In this document: positions 44,894-53,673 of the stretch, piece by piece | Layout: each line of letters begins with the position of its first letter | Position numbering within the stretch: the stretch's first letter is position 1 | NCBI GenBank assembly: GCA_036012905.1 | Contig: DASCQF010000104.1 | Location: 68,240 to 132,239, forward strand | DNA from: NP936 sp002726085 | GTDB lineage: Bacteria; Acidobacteriota; Vicinamibacteria; Vicinamibacterales; UBA8438 | Length of the DNA stretch: 64,000 nucleotides | Reading direction: 5' to 3' | Position numbers and translations under genes: made by a program | Notes under the pieces: model-generated | What the model was told of the DNA's origin: nothing | The model's input: the letters and a program-made list of their open reading frames with translations, nothing else | The model's database searches: none

Positions 44894-47326
44894 ATGCGCA
44901 CGGTCTTCCTGCTGGCTGTTGGAGCGTTGGCGACTGCGCCGAACGCGTCCGGTCCGGTGCAGGCGGCCGCGGAGGCGCAGCAGACGGCGGGCAGTGCCAT
45001 CTCTGCCGAGCGCGCTCTCCTCGAGCGCTACTGCGTTACCTGTCATAACCAACGTCTCCGGACTGCCGATCTCGAGCTCGAAACGGTCGACGTAACCGAC
45101 GTCGCGGCCCATCCCGAGGTCTGGGAAAAGGTCGTACGAAAGCTGCGGGCGGGAGCCATGCCGCCGGCGCCTCGACCGCGGCCTGACGCCGTGACCTACA
45201 ACGAGTTCACCGTATGGCTCGAGACCGAGCTCGATCGGGCGGCCGCGGCTCGGCCAGACCCGGGACGGACCGACACCTTCCACCGACTCAACCGAAGCGA
45301 GTATCACAACGTCATCCGCGACCTGCTCGCGCTGGAGGTCGACGTGGCGGCTCTGCTGCCGGCCGACGACGGCAGCTACGGTTTCGACAACATCGCGGGC
45401 GTGCTGGGTATGTCGCCGACGTTGCTCGAACGGTATCTCTCGGCCGCCAAGACAATCAGCCGTCTCGCGGTTGGTACCCCCGCGCTCTCGCCGACGGCCG
45501 AGACGTTCCGTCTGGCGACGGACCTGACGCAGGATGAGCGCGTGGACGGGTTGCCGCTCGGCACTCGCGGCGGCACGCGGCTCGAGTTCACCTTTCCCGA
45601 GGACGCCGAGTACACGTTTCGCGTGCGGCTGGGCCGTGACGCCAGTGGCACGCTGAAGACGTTCGATACACCGCACCAGCTCGAGGTAAGCCTCGACGGC
45701 GAGCCGATCCAGACCTTCGTCGTCGGCGAGCCGCCGCCCGACGGGGCGGAGCGGCGCAGCCCCGAGTATCGTGAGCATCTCGCGCGTCAGCGGGTCATCG
45801 ACGAGGGGTGGGAGGTCCGGGCACCGGTGCGGGCCGGTCCGCACACCCTGCAGGTGACGTTTCACCAGAAGACCTCAGCTTATGCGGAAACGCTGCGTCG
45901 GCCGTTTCTCCGGCCCTATACGAGCATCACCGGTGGCGATACGCGGTATCAGCCCTATGTCGGTAGCGTCACGATCGCCGGGCCCTTCGAGGCGAGCGGT
46001 GCGCGGCCGGTCGACGAGACACCAAGCCGCCGGCGCATCTTCGTGTGTCAGCCTGCGGGCGGCGACACCGAGGACGAGTCGCGGTGCGCCCGTCAGATCT
46101 TCTCGACGTTGGCGCGGCGCGCCTATCGCCGGCCGGTGACCGAGCGCGATCTCGGTGTGCTGCTCGGCTTCTACGACGAAGGTCAGGCGGCGGGCGGGTT
46201 CGAGGTCGGCATCGAGCTGGGGCTCAGGCGGCTGCTCGCGAGCCCGGAGTTCCTGTTTCGTGTCGAGCGCGACCCGGCAGATGTCGAACCTGGCGCCCCC
46301 TACCGCATCAACGATCTCGAGCTGGCTTCGCGGCTCTCGTTCTTCCTGTGGAGCAGCATTCCGGATGAGCAGCTGCTCGACGCGGCTGTCGGCGGGACCC
46401 TGCACCAACCGGAGGTGCTCGAGGCCCAGGCCCGACGGATGCTGGCCGATACGCGCGCCGACGCGCTGGTCGACAACTTCGCCGGGCAGTGGCTCTATTT
46501 GCGCAACGTACGGGCATTGACACCGGATGAAGACCGGTTCCCGGACTTCGGAGAGGCGCTGCGGCGGGCGTTCCAGCGGGAAACGGAGCTGTTCTTCGAG
46601 TCGATCCTGCGCGAAGACCGCGGCGTGCTCGAGTTCCTGACAGCCGACTACACCTTCGTCAACGAGCGCCTTGCCCGGCACTACGATATCCCCAACATCT
46701 ACGGGAGCCATTTTCGGCGGATCACCTTGCCCGACGACACGCGACGTGGTCTGCTCGGTCACGGAAGCATCTTGGCGGCCACGGCGTATCCGACAAGGAC
46801 TTCGCCGGTACGGCGGGGAAAATGGGTGCTCGAGAATCTGCTCGGTACGCCGCCGCCGCAGCCACCGCCCAACGTACCGGCACTCGAGGCGACGACCGGG
46901 GCCGGTGGGACGATGTCGATGCGCGAGGCGATGGAGCAGCACCGGAGAAACCCGGTCTGCGCCAGCTGTCACCGCGTCATGGACCCGCCCGGATTTGCTC
47001 TGGAGCAGTTCGACGCCGTGGGGCGCTTCCGCACCCGGAGTGAATCGAACACGCCGATCGACGCTTCGGGCATGTTGCCGGACGGGACCACCTTCGAAGG
47101 CGTGGCGGGGCTGCGGGAGGCGCTGCTGAGCCGCCCGAATCTGTTCGTCACCACGCTGACGGAGAGGCTGCTGACCTATGCGCTTGGCCGCGGTGTCGAG
47201 TACTACGACGCGCCGGCGATCCGCGCGATCACCCGCGCGGGGGCCCGAGACGGATACCGTTTCTCGTCGCTCATCCTGGGCATCATCGAGAGCCCGCCGT
47301 TCCAGTTGCGGAGGACCCAGCAATGA
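44894..47326 (+). CDS. DUF1587/DUF1592/DUF1588/DUF1585 secreted cytochrome protein, copy 2
   Basis: An 810-residue secreted protein with the same order as the gene at 28911: C47-V-T-C50-H51, DUF1587 (FHRLNRSEYHNVIRDLLALEV), DUF1592 (LASRLSFFLWSSIPDEQLL), DUF1588 (RRGLLGHGSILAATAYPTRTSPV), and DUF1585 with C689-A-S-C692-H693 (CHRVMDPPGFALEQFDAVG). The region around residues 215-380 adds a beta-rich domain. DUF1552 and ankyrin genes overlap downstream in turn. Role unassigned. Confidence 0.88.
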   Translation: MRTVFLLAVGALATAPNASGPVQAAAEAQQTAGSAISAERALLERYCVTCHNQRLRTADLELETVDVTDVAAHPEVWEKVVRKLRAGAMPPAPRPRPDAVTYNEFTVWLETELDRAAAARPDPGRTDTFHRLNRSEYHNVIRDLLALEVDVAALLPADDGSYGFDNIAGVLGMSPTLLERYLSAAKTISRLAVGTPALSPTAETFRLATDLTQDERVDGLPLGTRGGTRLEFTFPEDAEYTFRVRLGRDASGTLKTFDTPHQLEVSLDGEPIQTFVVGEPPPDGAERRSPEYREHLARQRVIDEGWEVRAPVRAGPHTLQVTFHQKTSAYAETLRRPFLRPYTSITGGDTRYQPYVGSVTIAGPFEASGARPVDETPSRRRIFVCQPAGGDTEDESRCARQIFSTLARRAYRRPVTERDLGVLLGFYDEGQAAGGFEVGIELGLRRLLASPEFLFRVERDPADVEPGAPYRINDLELASRLSFFLWSSIPDEQLLDAAVGGTLHQPEVLEAQARRMLADTRADALVDNFAGQWLYLRNVRALTPDEDRFPDFGEALRRAFQRETELFFESILREDRGVLEFLTADYTFVNERLARHYDIPNIYGSHFRRITLPDDTRRGLLGHGSILAATAYPTRTSPVRRGKWVLENLLGTPPPQPPPNVPALEATTGAGGTMSMREAMEQHRRNPVCASCHRVMDPPGFALEQFDAVGRFRTRSESNTPIDASGMLPDGTTFEGVAGLREALLSRPNLFVTTLTERLLTYALGRGVEYYDAPAIRAITRAGARDGYRFSSLILGIIESPPFQLRRTQQ

Positions 47327-48681
47327 TTATCAGGAAGCTGTCGCTGCCACGCCGGACGTTTCTGCGCGGGGTGGGTGCTACCGTGGCGTTGCCGTTCCTC
47401 GACGCGATGGTGCCGGCGCTGTCGTCGCTGTCGGTGACGGCCAGGGCCGCCGCGAACCCGGTGCGACGACTCGGGTTCGTCTATATCCCAAACGGCGCCG
47501 TCATGCAGCAGTGGACACCGGCCGAGGTCGGGTCCGAGTTCGAGTTGTCGCCGACGCTGAGCCCGCTCGCGCCGTACCGCGACCAGTTGACGGTCGTGAG
47601 CGGGCTGGCGCACGGTCAGGCCGAGCCGCTCGGCGACGGGAACGGCGAGCACTCGCGGGCCAGCGCTACATGGCTGAACGGCGTGCATCCGAAGCAGACC
47701 GAAGGGTCGGACGTCCAGGCGGGGATTACCGCCGACCAACTTGCCGCGCAGGCACTCGGCCGCGACACCCCGCTGCCGTCTCTGGAGCTGGCGATCGATC
47801 TGGACGGGCTCGTGGGCAACTGCGAGAACGGGTACAGCTGTGTCTACCTGAACACGGTCGCCTGGCGCTCGCCGACGACGCCGCTGCCGATGGAGAACAA
47901 CCCGCGCGTCGTCTTCGAGCGGTTGTTCGGTGATGGTGGCACCACCGAGCAGCGGGTGGCCGAAATGCGGCGGGACCGCAGCATTCTCGATTCGGTGACC
48001 GACGATCTCGCCGCGCTCGAGCGCGACATCGGTGTCGGCGATCGCGCTCGGCTCGACCAGTATCTCGACGCCATACGCGCTCTGGAGCGCCGGATTCAAC
48101 TGGCCGAGGCGCAGAGCGCCGACGCGGAGCTACCCGAGCTGGCGCGTCCGGTCGGCATTCCCGACACCTTCGAGGACCATGTCAAGCTGATGTTCGACCT
48201 GCTCTCGCTCGCCTACCAGGCCGACATCACACGTGTCTTCACGTTCATGCTCGGTCGCGAGCTGGGTGGACGGACCTATCCGCACCTGGGCGTGCCCGAC
48301 CCGCACCACGGCCTGTCCCATCATCGTAACGACCCGGAGAAGCTGGACAAGCTGGCACGCATCAACACGTATCATCTTGGGCTGTTCACCCATTTCCTGG
48401 AGAGCCTCCAGACGACGCCGGATGGGGACGGGTCGTTGCTGGACCACTCGATGGTGCTCTACGGTGGTGGGCTCGGCGACAGCAATGACCACGCGCATTT
48501 CGACCTCCCGGAGCTCGTGGTCGGTGGCGGCGCGGTTCGTCTCGAGGGTGGCCGGCATCTGCAGTATCCGAAGGACACCCCGATGACCAACCTGCTCCTG
48601 AGCATGCTCGACAAGGCCGGACTGTCGGCGGAGGACCTTGGGGACAGCACCGGCCGGATCAAGGAGCTGGCCGAGCTATGA
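47323..48681 (+). CDS. DUF1552 protein, copy 2
   Basis: A 452-residue protein starting at ATGA over the DUF1592 stop. N-terminal Tat-like signal (LPRRTFLRGVGATVALPFLDAM). Conserved DUF1552 features: GFVYIPNGAVMQQW, WRSPTTPLPMENNPRVVFERLFGDGG, RARLDQYLDAIRALERRIQ and HGLSHHRNDPEKLDK...HSMVLYGGGLGD. Same place in the operon as copy 1 at 31397. Confidence 0.88.
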   Translation: MIIRKLSLPRRTFLRGVGATVALPFLDAMVPALSSLSVTARAAANPVRRLGFVYIPNGAVMQQWTPAEVGSEFELSPTLSPLAPYRDQLTVVSGLAHGQAEPLGDGNGEHSRASATWLNGVHPKQTEGSDVQAGITADQLAAQALGRDTPLPSLELAIDLDGLVGNCENGYSCVYLNTVAWRSPTTPLPMENNPRVVFERLFGDGGTTEQRVAEMRRDRSILDSVTDDLAALERDIGVGDRARLDQYLDAIRALERRIQLAEAQSADAELPELARPVGIPDTFEDHVKLMFDLLSLAYQADITRVFTFMLGRELGGRTYPHLGVPDPHHGLSHHRNDPEKLDKLARINTYHLGLFTHFLESLQTTPDGDGSLLDHSMVLYGGGLGDSNDHAHFDLPELVVGGGAVRLEGGRHLQYPKDTPMTNLLLSMLDKAGLSAEDLGDSTGRIKELAEL

Positions 48682-50102
48682 CGTCCTGCGCCATCCGGGC
48701 GGTGCTCGTCTGGCTGAGTCTGTCCGCCGTAGCCTGGGCGCAGGCGGACGTGCCGCTCATCGACGCGGTGCGTGAGGGCGACCTGGCCCAACTGCAGGCA
48801 TTGCTCGCCCAGCAGGCAGACCCGAACACGGCGGATGCCGACGGCTCGACGGCGCTGCATTGGGCGGCGCATCGGGATGACCGCGTCGCGGCGGAGCTGC
48901 TTCTGCGCGCGGGCGCCCGGGTCGGGGCCGCGAACCGCTATGGCGCGACCGCCCTGCTGACGGCTGCCACGAACGGCAGCGCCCCGATGCTCGAGCTACT
49001 GCTCGAGGCAGGGGCCGACCCGAATGCCGGCCTGCCGGAGGGCGAGTCTCCGTTGATGCGAACTGCCCGCGCCGGAAGGGCGGACGCTGTCGAGGTGTTG
49101 CTCGCACGCGGCGCCGATGTTGAGGCCCAGGAGGACTGGCGAGCGCAGACGGCGCTGATGTGGGCCACGGTCGAGGGAAACACGGCGGCAGTGCAGGCGC
49201 TGATCGCGGGGGGCGCCGACGTGCACGCGCGCTCCAGGGGTGGGTTCACGCCATTGCTGTTCGCGGTGCGCCACAACCAGCAGGACACCGCGCGCGCACT
49301 GGTGGCCGCCGGGGCCGACGTCGACGATCAGCTGCCGAGCGGCCTGAGCGCCCTGGCGCTTGCGACCCTCAATGCGCATTACGACCTCGGAGTCTGGCTG
49401 CTCGAGCAGGGCGCCGACCCGAATGCCGATGAGCAGGGGTGGACCGCGCTGCACCAGTTGGTCTGGGCGCGTCGACCGAATCTGGGCTTCAACAACCCGG
49501 CGCCGATACCGACTGGGTTGATCTCCGACCTGGCGTTTGTCGAGGCGCTTGCGTCGCACGGCGCCGACCTCGATGCTGTTGAAACGAAAGAGCCGGGCGG
49601 CGCTGACGGCTCCGGGGGGCCCTACGGGTATCGCAACGAGTTGAACCGCGTAGGAGCCACGCCGTTTCTGCTTGCGACCAAGGCGGCCGATGTCGAGCTG
49701 ATGCGGCTGTTGGTGCGGCTCGGCGTAAATCCGTTGCTGCCGAACGAGGACCGTACGACGCCGTTGATGGTCGCGGCCGGGGTCGGCATCTGGGCGGTAG
49801 GCGAGAGTCCCGGGACGAACGCAGAGGCGCTCGACGCTGTCAAGCTGATGCTCGAGCTGGGTGACGTCGTCACCACCGTCGACGCCAACGGTGACACCGC
49901 ACTGCACGGTGCGGTCATCCGGGGCTCGGAACCGCTGGTGCGGTTCCTCGTAGCCCAGGGCGCCGACCTCGAGGCGGCCAATAAGAAAGGCTGGACGCCC
50001 CTGACGATCGCCGAGGGTGTCTTCTACTCCAACACCGGAAAGCGCTGGCCCGAGATGGAGAAGCTCTTGCTCGAACTCGGAGCCCGCCGTCGCGCGCCGT
50101 AG
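48678..50102 (+). CDS. Secreted ankyrin-repeat protein, copy 2
   Basis: A 474-residue protein that overlaps the DUF1552 stop in ATGA. Signal peptide (VLVWLSLSAVAWAQ) then about nine ankyrin repeats, such as GSTALHWAAHRDDRVAAELLLRAGARV and GDTALHGAVIRGSEPLVRFLVAQGADL. Same gene order as in the set at 28911-34481, so the three proteins likely act together (inference). Confidence 0.86.
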   Translation: MTSCAIRAVLVWLSLSAVAWAQADVPLIDAVREGDLAQLQALLAQQADPNTADADGSTALHWAAHRDDRVAAELLLRAGARVGAANRYGATALLTAATNGSAPMLELLLEAGADPNAGLPEGESPLMRTARAGRADAVEVLLARGADVEAQEDWRAQTALMWATVEGNTAAVQALIAGGADVHARSRGGFTPLLFAVRHNQQDTARALVAAGADVDDQLPSGLSALALATLNAHYDLGVWLLEQGADPNADEQGWTALHQLVWARRPNLGFNNPAPIPTGLISDLAFVEALASHGADLDAVETKEPGGADGSGGPYGYRNELNRVGATPFLLATKAADVELMRLLVRLGVNPLLPNEDRTTPLMVAAGVGIWAVGESPGTNAEALDAVKLMLELGDVVTTVDANGDTALHGAVIRGSEPLVRFLVAQGADLEAANKKGWTPLTIAEGVFYSNTGKRWPEMEKLLLELGARRRAP

Positions 50103-50134
50103 ACTCGGTGGCCTGACGACCAGGGGACATGGCA

Positions 50135-50159
50135 AAGGCCGAGCAAAGCGCTCGACCTT
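50135..50159. terminator. Hairpin between convergent genes
   Basis: Stem AAGG-x-CGAGC paired with GCTCG-x-CCTT around a five-base loop. No T run follows. It lies between the ankyrin gene and the minus-strand gene at 50212, so it may end transcription from either side. Confidence 0.4.
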
Positions 50160-50175
50160 CGTCGTTGCCTTCCTC

Positions 50176-50200
50176 CGGTAGCAAGGCCCTTCAGGGCCGC
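50176..50200 (-). repeat. Short interspersed palindromic repeat, family A, copy 3
   Basis: Inverted copy of the family A core (see 3056 and 61649), intergenic, next to the stop of the minus-strand gene. Confidence 0.75.
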
Positions 50201-50211
50201 AATCTTCAGTC

Positions 50212-50577
50212 CTACTTCGCCAGCTCGAGCGTCGAGACCTCGAGCAGCAGTTCGCCGCCCTCCTCGCTGGTTTCGCCTGTCGCACGGACTTGCTTGGCCA
50301 TCAGCTCGGCGAGCGCGTCGGCGTTGCTGGAACCCCAATCACCAGTGATCTTGTAGAGCCCGTCATCGGTCATGATGCCGATTGGGTCGCCGTTCAGCGC
50401 GCAGCGCACCATGCAGGCGACATGCTCGTCGCTCGGCTCGGCACCGCCCATCGCAGCACATCCCGCCTCGACCAGCATTCCGGTAATCGTCTCCTCGGCG
50501 GTGACCGCCGAGGTCGTCATGAACGCTAGCGCGACCATGAACACCGCTGCCAACGCGATCAGCACAGACTTCTGCAT
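50212..50577 (-). CDS. Small secreted protein with conserved Cys, unknown function
   Basis: A 121-residue protein. Signal peptide (VLIALAAVFMVALAFMTTSAVTA), then a compact, probably beta-rich domain: ITGMLVEAGCAAMGG ... HVACMVRCALNGDPIGIMTDDGLYKITGDW...VRATGE. The layout resembles small acidobacterial secreted proteins with a GYLxDxxC start and a Cys near HxxCxxxC, which look like OB-fold modules. Role unknown. Confidence 0.65.
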   Translation of the reverse strand: MQKSVLIALAAVFMVALAFMTTSAVTAEETITGMLVEAGCAAMGGAEPSDEHVACMVRCALNGDPIGIMTDDGLYKITGDWGSSNADALAELMAKQVRATGETSEEGGELLLEVSTLELAK

Positions 50578-50706
50578 TGCATTTCTCTCCCCTGAATCCG
50601 GTGTGCACCCTAGGTATACGTCTGACAGATGTGGCTGTCAAGGCGGGCTGCTAGAGCCGGAGTGGTACAATGCCAGCTTCATGGAAGCACTTCCCGAGGA
50701 GTCGCC

Positions 50707-51675
50707 ATGCTGACACTCGCAGGTCGCGTTGCCCGGACGCTTGTACCCGTCGTCGCCATCACGCTGGGGGTCACGACCTTCGCCGGCGCCCAGGTGCTGG
50801 ACGCGCCGGATCCGGCGCAGATGGAGGACGCGCCGGATCTCGGGTACCGGCCCGTTCCGCACGGGCTGCAGATTCCGGACAACATGGAGATGGGCGCACC
50901 GTCCAGCGTCGTCTGGACCTCCCGGAACCACCTGGTGGTCTTCAATCGCGGGCCGCATCCCCTGATGGAGTTCGACGCGGACGGCCGATTCGTCCGGGCG
51001 TGGGGTCAGGGGGACTACGTCAGGCCGCATGGCATGCGTCTCGACCCGGACGGCAACATCTGGACGACGGACGTCAATGGCCACACGGTGCGGAAGATGA
51101 ACCTGGAGGGCGAGGTCCTGCTGACCATCGGCACCCAGGGGCAGGCCGGCGACGCGAGCGACGGTCTGCTGAACGAGCCGACCGACCTGACGATCAATGC
51201 CGCCGGCGAGATCTTCGTCCTGGTCGGCCACGGCCGCGGCGAGCCGCGTCTGCTGAAGTTCGATCGCACCGGCAAGCTGATGACGTCGTGGGGCGGTCCC
51301 GGAACGGCGCCGGGCAAGTTCGATACCCCGCATTCGATCGTCGTCGATCAAGCGGGACTCCTCTACGTCGCCGACCGGCAGAACCGGCGGGTCCAGATCT
51401 TCGACGACGAAGGCACATACATCAAGGAATGGGCCTACAAGGGTCTGCCGTGCGGGCTCCACATTCACTCAGACCAGCAGATGTACTTGGCGAGCGGGTT
51501 CGCAGGAGAGATTCTCAGGCTCGACGGGAACGGCAAGGCGCTCGGCCGCACCGGCCAGCCCGGCAAGGGGCTCGGAGAGTTCGGAGAGGCGCACTACATG
51601 ACGATGGCGCCGAACGGAGACATCTGGGTCGCCGACACCGTCAGGCCCGCGCTGCACAAGTTCGTCAGCAAGTAG
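50707..51675 (+). CDS. NHL-repeat propeller, peptidyl-alpha-hydroxyglycine lyase (PAL)-like
   Basis: A 322-residue secreted protein (signal peptide ending FAGAQ). The body is an NHL-type six-bladed propeller. The three zinc-ligand histidines of PAL are in their expected places: H108 (RPHGMRLD), H209 (TPHSIVVD) and H296 (EAHYMTM). R224 in VADRQNRRVQIF corresponds to the active-site Arg segment. PAL cleaves alpha-hydroxyglycine intermediates made by copper PHM enzymes, so a PAL-like protein plus three PHM-like proteins (11110, 22561, 24130) in one window is notable. Many NHL proteins are only PAL-like, so function is uncertain. Start ATG 50707 after GAGGAG. Confidence 0.72.
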   Translation: MLTLAGRVARTLVPVVAITLGVTTFAGAQVLDAPDPAQMEDAPDLGYRPVPHGLQIPDNMEMGAPSSVVWTSRNHLVVFNRGPHPLMEFDADGRFVRAWGQGDYVRPHGMRLDPDGNIWTTDVNGHTVRKMNLEGEVLLTIGTQGQAGDASDGLLNEPTDLTINAAGEIFVLVGHGRGEPRLLKFDRTGKLMTSWGGPGTAPGKFDTPHSIVVDQAGLLYVADRQNRRVQIFDDEGTYIKEWAYKGLPCGLHIHSDQQMYLASGFAGEILRLDGNGKALGRTGQPGKGLGEFGEAHYMTMAPNGDIWVADTVRPALHKFVSK

Positions 51676-51697
51676 AGCCTTCGAAGCGTTCCAGATT

Positions 51698-52261
51698 ATG
51701 TCAGGGCTCGTCGGCCGCCCGGCCGTGCCCTTTGCCTTGTGCGACGCCCGTGGGCGGGAGCATCGGCTCGAAGACTACAGCGGCCGGTGGCTGCTGCTGA
51801 TGTTCCACCGGCATCTGTTCTGACTGCCGTGCCGCCGACACTTGTTGCAGTTGCAGCAAGCGCGACAGGAACTCGATCGGCTCGAGATCCAGCCGCTCGT
51901 CATTACCTTCGAAGGACGGGACGAGGCCCGCGCGTATCTGGACGAGACCGGCTTGCTCTGGCCATTGCTGGTAGACGCCGACCGGCGGCTCTTCCGAGCC
52001 TACGGCATGCACAAGGCCAGGCTCCGCCACCTGTGGGGTCTTGGCACCATCCTGGCCTATGGTCGTGAGGCGCTCGGCGGCCGGTTTCCACGGATGCCAC
52101 GGGCCGACACCGCACAACAGGGCGGCAATGTGCTGGTCGACCCGGCCGGAATCGTGCGGTTCCATCATGTCGGTCGCGGTCCAGCCGACCGGCCTCAGGT
52201 GGGCGCCATCCTGGCTGCCCGGCGTGCGGGACAGGTAAAGGAATCGCAGCCAACGGCGTAG
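51698..52261 (+). CDS. Thioredoxin-fold (AhpC/TSA-type) redox protein with in-frame TGA at a UxxC motif, candidate selenoprotein
   Basis: Read through one TGA, 187 residues: MSGLVGRPAVPFALCDARG, EDYSGRWLLLMFHRHLF, then TGA at codon 42 (51821-51823), followed by LPC45RRHLLQLQQ, VTFEGRDEARAYL, LLVDADRRLFRAYGM and GGNVLVDPAGIVRFHHVG. The whole reads as one peroxiredoxin-like protein, with the TGA at the first position of a CxxC (U-L-P-C). A SECIS-like hairpin lies 17 bases after the TGA (51841-51860). Selenocysteine insertion is therefore likely. The alternative is a nonsense mutation. ATG 51698 has no strong ribosome site; the ORF starting at 51842 alone is only the C-terminal part. Confidence 0.7.
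51841..51860 (+). promoter_or_regulatory. SECIS-like hairpin downstream of the TGA at 51821
   Basis: Eight paired bases (CTTGTTGC with GCAGCAAG, one U-G) close a four-base loop AGTT. The loop starts 25 bases after the TGA and has a G at position two, as expected of bacterial SECIS elements. The hairpin is also in the coding region. Confidence 0.6.
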
Positions 52262-52301
52262 TACCCCATGGGTACAGGCGCTACCGAAGCGGAGGGGTTT
52301 G

Positions 52302-53669
52302 ATGATCGGACGGTTAACGGTAATCGGCGTGGCATCTGTCCTCCTCTCTTTGGCCGGAGCCAGCTCCGCGGTGGCCCAGGCGTCGGACGCCGAGCGTTTT
52401 TGGGGGCAGTGGCGCGGGCCGGATGCCACCGGTGTCGCGCGCTTCGGCAACCCGCCCACCGAGTGGAGCGAGACGCGGAACATCCGCTGGAAGGTGGAGA
52501 TTCCCGGCCGGGGCTCCGCGTCGCCGATCGTCTGGGGCGACAAGCTCTTTCTGCTGACCGCGGTACCGGTCGGCGAACCACAGCCGGTCGCGACGGCGGA
52601 CGCCGGGCAGCAGGCGCCGGCTGGTCGTGGGCGGGGCGGTCGCCGTGGCCGGCGGGCCATCCCGATGCATCGTTTCATCGTCATGGCGATCGACCGCGAA
52701 ACTGGAGAGATCGCGTGGGAGCGGGTCGCCCGCGAAGAGGTGCCGCACGAGGGACACCAGCAGCCCAACGGCACCTACGCCTCCGGCTCGGCGGTGACCG
52801 ACGGCGATCACCTGTTTGCGTTCTTCGGGTCGTGGGGGCTCTACGCCTACGACATGGACGGCAACCCACTGTGGGAGGTCGACCTGGGTACCCGTGTCAT
52901 GCGGAACGCGTTCGGCGAGGGCACGACCCCAGCGCTGCACGGCAATACGCTGGTGGTCACCTGGGACCACATCGGCGGGCAATCGTTCATCGTGGCGCTC
53001 GACAAGCGGACCGGTGAGGAGCTGTGGCGGGCGAACCGGGACGAGATCGACACCTGGGCGACGCCGCTCATTGTCGAGCACGAGGGGCGAGCGCAGGTCA
53101 TTACCCCCGCGATGGACCGGGTCTACAGTTACGACCTCGAAACCGGGGAGGTCGTCTGGCAGAGCCGCGGCACGACGATGAACGCGATCCCATCGTCGGT
53201 CCACGCTAACGGCATCGTCTACGTGCTGAGCGGCTATCGCGGCAGCAACCTACAGGCGATCCGGCTGGCCGGGGCCAGTGGTGACATCGCCGGCACCGAC
53301 GCCATCGTCTGGCAGCTCGACCGCGACACCCCGTATGTGCCGTCGCCGCTGCTCTACGACGATGCGCTCTACGTCATCAAGAGCAACGACGGCATCCTCT
53401 CCGTCTTCGACCCGCTGACGGGCACGCCGCATTATCAGCGGCAGCGGTTGCAGGGGGTCCCGAACGTGTTCGCCTCGCCGGTGGGCGTCGCCGGTCGCGT
53501 CTACATCCCGGGTCGTGACGGCACGACGCTGGTCATCAGACACGGGGACTCATTCGAGGTGCTGGCCTCGAACACGCTCGACGACGGTTTCGACGCGTCG
53601 CCGGCCATCGTCGGCGATGAGATTTATCTGCGCGGCTACCAGTATCTCTACGCCATCGCCGAGCAATAG
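52302..53669 (+). CDS. Secreted PQQ-binding-like beta-propeller protein
   Basis: A 455-residue protein (ATG 52302 after GGAGG; a TTG at 52299 is also possible). Signal peptide ending AVAQA. PQQ-enzyme-repeat strands recur: NIRWKVEIPGRGSASPIVWGDKLFLLT, VMAIDRETGEIAWERV, VALDKRTGEELWRAN, YDLETGEVVWQS and SVFDPLTGTPHY. A Gly/Arg-rich linker (RGRGGRRGRRA) sits near residue 110. It lacks the full PQQ-active-site set of dehydrogenases as far as I can see, so it may be a structural propeller such as BamB-like or a redox protein. Confidence 0.8.
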   Translation: MIGRLTVIGVASVLLSLAGASSAVAQASDAERFWGQWRGPDATGVARFGNPPTEWSETRNIRWKVEIPGRGSASPIVWGDKLFLLTAVPVGEPQPVATADAGQQAPAGRGRGGRRGRRAIPMHRFIVMAIDRETGEIAWERVAREEVPHEGHQQPNGTYASGSAVTDGDHLFAFFGSWGLYAYDMDGNPLWEVDLGTRVMRNAFGEGTTPALHGNTLVVTWDHIGGQSFIVALDKRTGEELWRANRDEIDTWATPLIVEHEGRAQVITPAMDRVYSYDLETGEVVWQSRGTTMNAIPSSVHANGIVYVLSGYRGSNLQAIRLAGASGDIAGTDAIVWQLDRDTPYVPSPLLYDDALYVIKSNDGILSVFDPLTGTPHYQRQRLQGVPNVFASPVGVAGRVYIPGRDGTTLVIRHGDSFEVLASNTLDDGFDASPAIVGDEIYLRGYQYLYAIAEQ

Positions 53670-53673
53670 CACC

